This document shows, in pieces, positions 1 through 5,215 of a stretch of 5,215 nucleotides of DNA. The stretch is taken from contig DALV01000090.1 of NCBI GenBank assembly GCA_002496905.1, positions 2,234 through 7,448 on the forward strand, written 5' to 3'. Every line of letters starts with the position of its first letter. Within the stretch, counting starts at the first letter, position 1. The position numbers were made by a program, and so were the translations under genes. Below the pieces are notes generated by a model. That model was not told where the DNA came from. It searched no databases and saw nothing but the letters and a program-made list of their open reading frames with translations. Source of the stretch: Euryarchaeota archaeon UBA105 (lineage in GTDB: Archaea; Thermoplasmatota; Poseidoniia; Poseidoniales; Thalassarchaeaceae).

Positions 1-1197
1 ATTTGTCCAACCGATTATTCCCATCGTGATGAAAACTGAACACAAGGTCGGAAGACCAGAAATGATGAGGACCTTGATTCCTTGAACAAACCTGATTCGT
101 CCGGTTTGTAACAGATCACAATGGAAAAGGAATAGTCCCGCAGAAACAAAGAATACACCAATAGGGAAAACCTTCCAGAATAGGTTGAATGATTCTTCAG
201 TGACTGCGTTGGTAATAGGTACCGGGCCGGTAAGAGTCATCGTTAGATTCTTCGATGCCCAATCATTTTTTTCTCCGAGTCTATCGATTTCATCCTGAGT
301 TCCTTCAATCAACTCAGAAATCGTCGTATTCCCAAGGTCATCACTGATTCCGATGATTATCACGGCTCGATTCCAATAGAATGCCTTCTCAGCTTCTTTG
401 ATGCCATCACCATCCGCATCTCTTCCAACATCTCTAACAAGCTTAGAGAGTGCATTGGATGGCATCTCTTGCAGGATCTGATCGACTCTTTCTTGTTCAT
501 CGGGAATTGCGTAATTGCCGAGTAAATCCTCGTTCTGATCAATAGACTCGTTGAGTTGCTCAGAGAGTTCTTCTGAACCCACTGCTTGTGCTACACCCGA
601 GAAGAATGATTTGACAACTCGCCCTGCCGAGGAGTTCACTTCTTTAATCACAGTAGAAATTGAAAGAACATAGATGACATTGTCCTCTCCACCGTCATTC
701 GCACCAGGATTCAATTTCGTCTCGACCTTTTCTATCTCTTCTAATATCGGAATAGTAGTAATGTTGTAATCTTCCGATTCGACATAGATAACCATGACAT
801 TCGTAGTCCAATCCTCTTCGACTCTAGACAATAATTCTGATACTTCAGAACCTTGCGGCAGATAGACTTCCAAATCACCGTTGACATTCATCGAAGACTT
901 TCCTTCGATTGGACAAAAACCGTCCCGACAATCTACGATACCCGACTCCCAGGAAAAGAAGCCAGTTACGATAAGACAAATCACCACAGTAACTACAGGG
1001 AATTTAGTTAGAATATTTGTAAAATTGAGATTGGCAGAGGCTCGTCGGAATTGATTTCTAGCCCGACGCCCGAAGCCTCCGATATCCTTTCTTTCAACAT
1101 CTACCGAGGAGAATACTTCGCTGGCTTTGCTGCTGGCTCTGCGGGCAACTCTTGAGGCGATATTTCGCTTCTCGCCTCCTTCATCCAACTGGCTCAC
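1..1197 (-). CDS. MMPL/RND-superfamily membrane protein, N-terminal part (C-terminus beyond window)
   Basis: The frame is open for 399 codons from a GTG at 1197 to the left edge, so the C-terminal part is missing. In order it shows a 60-residue basic, Ala/Ser/Arg-rich cytoplasmic tail; a first membrane helix at about 64-84; a hydrophilic extracytoplasmic domain at about 85-336; and two further helices at about 339-360 and 372-396. One helix, a large external loop, then a helix cluster is the RND/MMPL plan (predicted exporters of COG1033 type), and the stretch around 'LTGPVPITNA' before helix 2 fits that family. C90 and C95 just after helix 1 could form a disulfide. The loop has a Ca-loop-like DADGDG at 260-265 and five N-X-S/T sequons. 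The start is uncertain: an in-frame stop lies 14 codons upstream, no Shine-Dalgarno precedes the GTG, and no in-frame ATG occurs before helix 1. The likely role is export of lipids or other hydrophobic compounds, or membrane organisation; the substrate is unknown. It is divergent from valS. Confidence 0.8.
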   Translation of the reverse strand, partial: MSQLDEGGEKRNIASRVARRASSKASEVFSSVDVERKDIGGFGRRARNQFRRASANLNFTNILTKFPVVTVVICLIVTGFFSWESGIVDCRDGFCPIEGKSSMNVNGDLEVYLPQGSEVSELLSRVEEDWTTNVMVIYVESEDYNITTIPILEEIEKVETKLNPGANDGGEDNVIYVLSISTVIKEVNSSAGRVVKSFFSGVAQAVGSEELSEQLNESIDQNEDLLGNYAIPDEQERVDQILQEMPSNALSKLVRDVGRDADGDGIKEAEKAFYWNRAVIIIGISDDLGNTTISELIEGTQDEIDRLGEKNDWASKNLTMTLTGPVPITNAVTEESFNLFWKVFPIGVFFVSAGLFLFHCDLLQTGRIRFVQGIKVLIISGLPTLCSVFITMGIIGWTN

Positions 1198-1212
1198 GCT
1201 CGTGTTCGTCGA

Positions 1213-1229
1213 TGCCGTCTCAACGGGCA
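1213..1229 (-). other. small hairpin in leader of the RND gene
   Basis: TGCC/GGCA plus GT/AC form a six-pair stem with one bulged C and a TGAG loop when read on the minus strand. It lies about 16-32 bases upstream of the GTG start of the RND gene, so it would sit in that gene's leader. It is short and could be chance; no regulatory role is claimed. Confidence 0.2.
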
Positions 1230-1246
1230 GTGCTTGAACTCAACGG
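1219..1246. repeat. 8-bp direct repeat CTCAACGG in divergent intergenic region
   Basis: CTCAACGG occurs at 1219-1226 and again at 1239-1246, 20 bases start to start, which is about two helical turns. It lies between the divergent RND and valS genes, downstream of the TATA-like element on the RND side. That spacing suits a dimeric regulator on one DNA face. An 8-mer pair may also be coincidence. Confidence 0.3.
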
Positions 1247-1266
1247 CACCGGGTTCCTCTTAGAGT

Positions 1267-1275
1267 GAATATACT
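1267..1275. promoter_or_regulatory. TATA-like element, possibly bidirectional
   Basis: The sequence reads GAATATACT on the plus strand and AGTATATTC on the minus strand, and is the most TATA-like stretch of the 1198-1351 region. With the usual archaeal distance of about 26 bases from TATA centre to start site, plus-strand transcription would begin near 1297, giving valS a leader of about 55 bases to the ATG at 1352. Minus-strand transcription would begin near 1245, giving the RND gene a leader of about 48 bases. No clear purine-rich BRE is visible on either side. This is inferred from composition and position only. Confidence 0.35.
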
Positions 1276-1335
1276 GCATGCTTCCTAACACTGCGGGAAC
1301 GGTCAAGAACAAGTTGTCCCAGCGATGGCTGTCCT

Positions 1336-1343
1336 AGGAGGTG
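1336..1343 (+). promoter_or_regulatory. Shine-Dalgarno of valS (AGGAGGTG)
   Basis: AGGAGGTG is an eight-base perfect complement to the conserved 3' end of 16S rRNA. It ends eight bases before the ATG at 1352, the standard distance. It lies inside the nine extra codons of the longer reading frame that begins at 1325, and no such site precedes 1325. It therefore decides the start in favour of 1352. Confidence 0.75.
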
Positions 1344-1351
1344 TAAAGGAG

Positions 1352-3835
1352 ATGGGCGGTCCTACCATTGAGGAGAAGCGTTGGTCCATTGACCTCGAAA
1401 AGAGGATTCAATCAGAGCATTATGCTGACCGTGAGGTCTACAATCGCCGTTACAGTTTCAAACCTAATTCTGGCAAGGAAATCTTCGTTGTAGACACTCC
1501 TCCTCCTTACCCAAGTGGAACTTGGCATATTGGTGCAGTGGCACAGTATTCAATGATCGATGTAATAGCCCGAAGTCAACGATTACTCGGCAAAGAAGTA
1601 TTCTTCCCATGGGGGGTAGATCGTAATGGAATCAATATCGAATTTACCGTTGAGAAGAATACTGGGAGGAAGATGAAGTCTTTCGATCGAGCCGAATTCC
1701 TCGATTTGTGTAAATCTACTATCGAGGAATATACCCAAGCGATGAGGGAGACTGCGGCACGAGTGGGGCTTTCTTGCGATTTCGAAAAAGAATATCTTAC
1801 TGATTCGGATGAATATCGAGCGGTTACACAATCTATCTTCGTCGATTTATTCCGGCGGGGAGACATCGTTGAAGACCTCCGCCCGAATATCTACGATCCA
1901 GTAGAAGGTACAACAATTGCCGATGCCGAGGTCGAGCGCTTGCAGCGACGTACCAAATTGATTGACGTCCGTTGGACTACAGAGGCTGGGAAAGAAGTCG
2001 TTATTTCCACCACTCGCCCCGAACTGATCTGTGCTTGTGGAGTGGTCGTAGTCCACCCAGATGATGATCGTTATAGCGAACTCGTTGGAGAAAAAATCCA
2101 ACTCCCAATCGATACGAATGGTCGTTCGACGACGGTTGAAATCAAAACTCATCCTTCGGTCAAATCTGATTTCGGTTCGGGCGTTTTGATGGTATGTTCA
2201 TTCGGAGATCAAAACGATGTTGCCATATTTAGAGAACTGGCCTTAACTCCCTTCCAGGCAATCGACCTAGACGGAAGAATGACTGAAGTTGCAGGCCCAT
2301 ACGCTGGGCTCAAAGTAGCAGAAGCTAGAGAGAAGGTAATCGAGGACCTTGAGGCAGCGGGAAGAATAGTTGCAATGGTCGAAAAAGATCAGGAAGTGCC
2401 AGTAAGTGAACGTGGTAAGAACCCCGTCGAGATTATCCTACTAACAGAATGGTATGTCCGTCAAACTCACATTCAAGGTAGGATGAAAGAACTGATCGAG
2501 GATATTGAATTCCACCCTCCTCGCAACAAACAATTTCTCATTGATTGGATGGATAACATCAGTATCGACTGGCCCATTAGTCGCCGAAGATGGTATCACA
2601 CAGAGGTGCCTATATGGTATGCAGATGACGGTTCCAAAGTCATCACACCCCCTACTGGAATTTACGTCCAACCATGGCGAGAAGACCCACCTGATGGTAG
2701 TCGCGTCCTAGATCGTAAAACTCGCGAAGATCTAGGTTCTTGGGAAGATCTGCGAGAGAACCTTGGCGAAGTCGTTGGTGAAGAGAAAGTATTCGATACT
2801 TGGATGGATTCCTCTAATTCAAATCTCTATGTATCGGGTTATCTATCTCAACCCGAAGTTTTCGAGAAAGCCTTCCCAACTGGAATTAGACCCCAAGGAA
2901 AGGAAATTGTCCGAACTTGGCTTTACTACACTCTTCTCAAGAGCGCCTTACTCCTAGATTCACCCGGATTTAAGCACGTCTGGATCGATGGACTCGGTAT
3001 GGATCCTTGGGGGCGAAAGATGTCGAAATCACTTGGAAATGGCATCGATGCTGATTCGGTTCTCGAATGTGGGGCAGGAGGCAGAACAGGCTCTTGGAAA
3101 GTTCGTGGCCCGGACAAGGTTGTCAATTTGCGAGCTAACAAAATTGGCTCGGAGTGCTTCCGATTGTGGAAGGCTTGTGATGCTCAAGTCGGCGATGATT
3201 TCCACATCAATCCCGAAGAGATTGAGCAGAAATACTTCGGCGTACTTACCAAGATGTTCAATGTAGCTCGCTTCGCCTCACAATTCCCTGTACCTGATGA
3301 TCTCGATTCGATTCCTGAATCTCTTGAACCCGAGGATAAATGGATTCTTGCCGAGTTCAACCAAGTTCTTGCTCGAGTTGAAACCGCATGGTCAGAGATT
3401 GATATTTACACCGCAGCACAATCTCTGAAAAATTTCGCAACGGGTGTTCTGCCAAGCCACTGGCTCGAGATGGTAAAATCCCGATTATACGATGGCGATG
3501 AGGCTGCTGCGTGGACGATTCACAGGATAGTTCGTGATCTATTGGATGCATTCTCTCCGATTTGCCCTTTCTTCAGTCACCATATTTCTTCCACTCTTTA
3601 CAAGCGCTCTGCAGTCGAAGCAGAATCATTCCCCATTCTACCGGCGGGAGCCGTTGATGATGGCGTTGAAGGTTGGCTATCAATCACCGATGCAGTGATG
3701 GAATTCAACTCTGAGGTGTGGAGGATCAAGAAGGAGCAAGGCCTTTCCTTGAATTCGGAATTATCAGGAATAGAAATTCCAAATGAGCTAGAATCACTGA
3801 GTATTCCTTTGAGTCGAATGCACCGTTTGGTGTGA
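1352..3835 (+). CDS. valS: valyl-tRNA synthetase (archaeal type, class I)
   Basis: Attaches valine to tRNA-Val in the cytoplasm using ATP, and edits mischarged threonine. The protein is 827 residues from ATG 1352, chosen for the AGGAGGTG site; ATG 1325 would add nine residues. Domains (827-residue numbering): Rossmann catalytic domain with TPPPYP at 49-54 and the HIGH-site variant HIGA at 59-62; WGVDRNG at 87-93; CP1 editing domain at about 181-336 with STTRPE at 219-224 and FGDQND at 284-289 in place of the bacterial TPAHD-type motif; returning catalytic core with IDWPISRRRWYHTEVPIWY at 405-423; DTWMDSS at 482-488, typical of ValRS; and KMSKS at 556-560. A segment of about 24 residues (574-597) follows before GSECFRLW at 599-606. 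The helical anticodon-binding domain covers about 627-790. There is no bacterial-type C-terminal coiled-coil arm, so the length suits archaeal ValRS. The gene is monocistronic here, divergent from the RND gene and convergent with the reductase. Identity as ValRS rather than IleRS or LeuRS is well supported. Confidence 0.96.
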   Translation: MGGPTIEEKRWSIDLEKRIQSEHYADREVYNRRYSFKPNSGKEIFVVDTPPPYPSGTWHIGAVAQYSMIDVIARSQRLLGKEVFFPWGVDRNGINIEFTVEKNTGRKMKSFDRAEFLDLCKSTIEEYTQAMRETAARVGLSCDFEKEYLTDSDEYRAVTQSIFVDLFRRGDIVEDLRPNIYDPVEGTTIADAEVERLQRRTKLIDVRWTTEAGKEVVISTTRPELICACGVVVVHPDDDRYSELVGEKIQLPIDTNGRSTTVEIKTHPSVKSDFGSGVLMVCSFGDQNDVAIFRELALTPFQAIDLDGRMTEVAGPYAGLKVAEAREKVIEDLEAAGRIVAMVEKDQEVPVSERGKNPVEIILLTEWYVRQTHIQGRMKELIEDIEFHPPRNKQFLIDWMDNISIDWPISRRRWYHTEVPIWYADDGSKVITPPTGIYVQPWREDPPDGSRVLDRKTREDLGSWEDLRENLGEVVGEEKVFDTWMDSSNSNLYVSGYLSQPEVFEKAFPTGIRPQGKEIVRTWLYYTLLKSALLLDSPGFKHVWIDGLGMDPWGRKMSKSLGNGIDADSVLECGAGGRTGSWKVRGPDKVVNLRANKIGSECFRLWKACDAQVGDDFHINPEEIEQKYFGVLTKMFNVARFASQFPVPDDLDSIPESLEPEDKWILAEFNQVLARVETAWSEIDIYTAAQSLKNFATGVLPSHWLEMVKSRLYDGDEAAAWTIHRIVRDLLDAFSPICPFFSHHISSTLYKRSAVEAESFPILPAGAVDDGVEGWLSITDAVMEFNSEVWRIKKEQGLSLNSELSGIEIPNELESLSIPLSRMHRLV

Positions 3836-3836
3836 T

Positions 3837-4619
3837 TCAAAGTAAGAATGGCACCAATGCTTTTCGATCCTCTGGATATTCTTCAAATTCCTTCTTGTAC
3901 CATTTGTGGTGGGCAAGTGCTCTAGGGGCGAGATTGCACGCCGTCCATATCGCAAAGGTAGCACCTGCAAGTGACCATGTAGCGATTGCCCACCCCGTCC
4001 ATTCGATGATTTCTCCAAGATAATTTGGACAGGACACTTTTTCGAATAATCCTCCCTTCGGAATTTTGTATCCTGTTGAACCATCATCACGTAGAGCAAA
4101 GAGAATATTGTCTGATTTGATGTTGATGATCATACCGGTAAAGAAAATTATAGCACCAATAATGAATCGAGGATCCATCAACCACTCGAGGTCATAATTT
4201 GGTGCTAACTCAAATAACCAAATCCCATTCAACCATGTGTTGACACCATTGAAGAATAGGCCCATGAAGACGATACTAAGTGGCATCATCTTACCTGAAA
4301 TACGAGCGCGTGTAGGCCAATCCCAAGCCCTGTTGATGTAGTGACCAGTCCACGCTGCCCAGAATAGCCAGATTACAGGTTCTCTGTTTGAACCAAGTAT
4401 AAGCATCACAGAAAGAAAGACGGCTGGAATCGTTTCCATAAGAACCCAACCAGTTCTGGCTGAAATCCTTACACCCCAACCCTTTCTTTCATGCCGTCCA
4501 TAAGGCGCGCGGAAGAATAACAAAGTGACAAGAACTGCAATTGCGAGACCAATCCAAAATAACGATATCAATCGATAATCCGATTCGCTGACAAATAGAA
4601 ATTGCAGTTCTTGTCGCAT
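3837..4619 (-). CDS. steroid 5-alpha-reductase (SRD5A/DET2)-family integral membrane reductase
   Basis: Family members use NADPH to reduce a C=C bond conjugated to a carbonyl in sterols or polyprenals, inside the membrane. From ATG 4619 the protein has 260 residues, close to human SRD5A1/2 (about 254-259). About six hydrophobic segments are visible (18-36, 59-76, 81-99, 111-131, 151-167, 207-229). Matches to human SRD5A2 residues recalled from its structure are the catalytic pair E62 (E57) and Y94 (Y91), and the cofactor site N166, D170, Y184, N199, E203, R233, H238 and Y241 (N160, D164, Y178, N193, E197, R227, H231, Y235); R179 is K185 here. The C-terminus, with GEIIEW, ATWSL, WYKKEFEEYP and RKALVPFLL, is strongly SRD5A1/2-like rather than SRD5A3-like. 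The start is chosen because ATG overlaps the upstream SDR stop (TGATG); an in-frame ATG at 4652 would add 11 residues inside that gene. The native substrate is unknown. Isoprenylcysteine methyltransferase-like folds share this topology but lack this signature. Confidence 0.9.
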   Translation of the reverse strand: MRQELQFLFVSESDYRLISLFWIGLAIAVLVTLLFFRAPYGRHERKGWGVRISARTGWVLMETIPAVFLSVMLILGSNREPVIWLFWAAWTGHYINRAWDWPTRARISGKMMPLSIVFMGLFFNGVNTWLNGIWLFELAPNYDLEWLMDPRFIIGAIIFFTGMIINIKSDNILFALRDDGSTGYKIPKGGLFEKVSCPNYLGEIIEWTGWAIATWSLAGATFAIWTACNLAPRALAHHKWYKKEFEEYPEDRKALVPFLL

Positions 4620-4629
4620 CAGATCCTTA
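4617..4629 (-). promoter_or_regulatory. TGATG stop/start overlap coupling SDR to reductase
   Basis: On the minus strand the SDR stop TGA (4621-4619) shares its last base with the reductase start ATG (4619-4617). A modest AAGG purine run (4628-4625) lies five bases before the ATG. This arrangement indicates a shared mRNA and translational coupling, so the two proteins should be made together. Confidence 0.75.
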
Positions 4630-5215
4630 CCTGTCCATGTTCCTTCAACCAATTAACTGAATCAAATATTGTTTGTTCGAGAGGTCTTGATTTGTGGTCA
4701 ATTTGATCTCGAGCGAGGTCCCCTGGAATATCCCTGCACTGGACGGCAAGTGCATGAAGGCTCCCCTTGCTGAATGACGGTCTCTTGCCTGTGATTGAGG
4801 ATGATAGGGCCGCGAAAGGCAGAGCAAGGTATGCAGTCCAGAATGGAAGTGTGGCAATGTGGGTTCTACGTCCAATTACTCCCTTCACCATTTGTGACAA
4901 CTCAGGCATAGAAGCCCAGGTCCCTGGAAGCAAGTAGTGTTGACCATCTTTGCCGGAATCAACGCAATTTGCTGCACTGCGACAAACATCTCGGACATCA
5001 ACCCAATTGAATCCATTATTGAGGGCGAAGGGCATTGATCCATTGGCGATGTCTGTCAAAACTTTACCCATTCTACTCGGCTTGAAATCTTGAGGGCCAA
5101 TGATTCCTGTTGGGTGAACTATGTTGATGTGAAGACCTTGTTCTCTGTGTGTGAGAACTGCTCTTTGGGCTTCGGCTTTGGTTCGGTCGTAGGGGGCGGT
5201 TTTTGGGTCGGTGAC
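4619..5215 (-). CDS. extended SDR / NAD-dependent epimerase-dehydratase family (HpnA/3-beta-HSD-like), C-terminal part
   Basis: The frame is open from the right edge to TGA at 4621-4619. It gives the last 198 residues; the N-terminal Rossmann GxxGxxG cofactor motif and catalytic Ser lie outside. The catalytic YxxxK of SDRs is at Y9-K13 (APYDRTKAEAQ). It is followed by INIVHPTGIIGPQD at 30-43, where extended SDRs have a conserved P-x-x-x-x-G-P, and by FNWVDVRDV at 69-77, a typical F/N-x-V-x-V-x-D-V segment of the substrate domain. The region from the IGPQD motif through NGSMPF and on to the VDVRDV segment resembles HpnA (hopanoid-associated) and dihydroflavonol-reductase-like SDRs. A hydrophobic stretch at about 123-142 could hold the enzyme at the membrane, as in 3-beta-HSD/HpnA relatives. 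It probably oxidises or reduces an alcohol/carbonyl with NAD(P); the substrate is unknown. It is the upstream partner of the SRD5A-like reductase, with a one-base overlap. A nucleotide-sugar epimerase role is possible but less favoured by the hydrophobic stretch. Confidence 0.85.
   Translation of the reverse strand, partial: VTDPKTAPYDRTKAEAQRAVLTHREQGLHINIVHPTGIIGPQDFKPSRMGKVLTDIANGSMPFALNNGFNWVDVRDVCRSAANCVDSGKDGQHYLLPGTWASMPELSQMVKGVIGRRTHIATLPFWTAYLALPFAALSSSITGKRPSFSKGSLHALAVQCRDIPGDLARDQIDHKSRPLEQTIFDSVNWLKEHGQVRI

Noticed and set aside
360..542. 60-codon minus-strand reading frame
   Set aside because: It lies wholly inside the RND coding region in another frame, whose protein has coherent RND architecture; no ribosome site or recognisable domain.
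1295..1320. Possible hairpin GGGAAC...GTTGTCCC before valS
   Set aside because: The arms pair only with a bulge and a long loop, and no T-run follows; too weak to call a terminator or regulatory stem.
1576..2152. Several minus-strand frames of 80-100 codons opposite valS
   Set aside because: They are antisense to the conserved catalytic and editing domains of ValRS, overlap each other and show no domain; typical shadows.
2505..3266. Plus-strand frames of 64-92 codons inside valS
   Set aside because: Out-of-frame readings within a continuous, motif-rich synthetase; no sign of a frameshift or nested gene.
3836..3836. valS and reductase as one operon or a fused gene
   Set aside because: They are on opposite strands with both stops facing each other.
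3794..4099. 101-codon minus-strand frame overlapping the reductase 3' end
   Set aside because: Shifted reading of the NADPH-binding region of the SRD5A-like gene, running on into valS antisense; composition is not protein-like.
4619..4652. Longer reductase start at 4652
   Set aside because: It would overlap the SDR gene by 34 bases and add 11 polar residues ahead of the family-length protein; the TGATG junction explains the start better.
4645..4875. 76-codon minus-strand frame within the SDR gene
   Set aside because: Out-of-frame shadow of the SDR C-terminal domain.
4619..5215. Assigning the SDR firmly as HpnA, 3-beta-HSD or a nucleotide-sugar epimerase
   Set aside because: The N-terminal cofactor motif and half of the substrate pocket lie outside the window, so a specific gene name is not supportable.

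Overview
The window reads like a segment of a planktonic marine archaeon of the Thermoplasmatota, most likely Marine Group II (Candidatus Poseidoniales). The assignment rests on three things. The valyl-tRNA synthetase is of archaeal type, with an archaeal-style editing pocket and the extended post-KMSKS segment that I associate with Thermoplasmata relatives. Its start has a Shine-Dalgarno matching the anti-SD of 16S rRNA. The RND-type membrane protein has a glycosylation-sequon-rich extracytoplasmic domain. This placement is inference from remembered sequence patterns, not from a database search.

Layout: (1) 1-1197, minus strand: the N-terminal 399 residues of an MMPL/RND-superfamily membrane protein, running off the left edge. 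(2) 1198-1351: a short divergent intergenic region with a TATA-like element usable in both directions, an 8-bp direct repeat and a small hairpin. (3) 1352-3835, plus strand: valS, complete, with an AGGAGGTG ribosome binding site that favours the ATG at 1352 over the one at 1325. (4) 3837-4619, minus strand: a complete 260-residue steroid 5-alpha-reductase (SRD5A/DET2)-family membrane reductase whose stop lies one base from the valS stop. (5) 4619-5215, minus strand: the C-terminal 198 residues of an extended SDR (NAD-dependent epimerase/3-beta-HSD/HpnA-like), running off the right edge. Its stop overlaps the reductase start as TGATG. There is no gene-free stretch longer than about 155 bases, and I saw no RNA gene, mobile element or CRISPR array.

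The valS gene is housekeeping. The point of interest is the translationally coupled SDR plus SRD5A-like reductase. The reductase keeps essentially all catalytic and NADPH-binding positions known from human SRD5A2. An SDR acting on an alcohol/ketone next to an enzyme that reduces a conjugated C=C bond suggests a two-step isoprenoid, polyprenol or sterol-like lipid modification. It recalls 3-beta-HSD plus 5-alpha-reductase in steroid metabolism, and the SDR plus SRD5A3 logic of dolichol synthesis. The substrate cannot be determined from the sequence.
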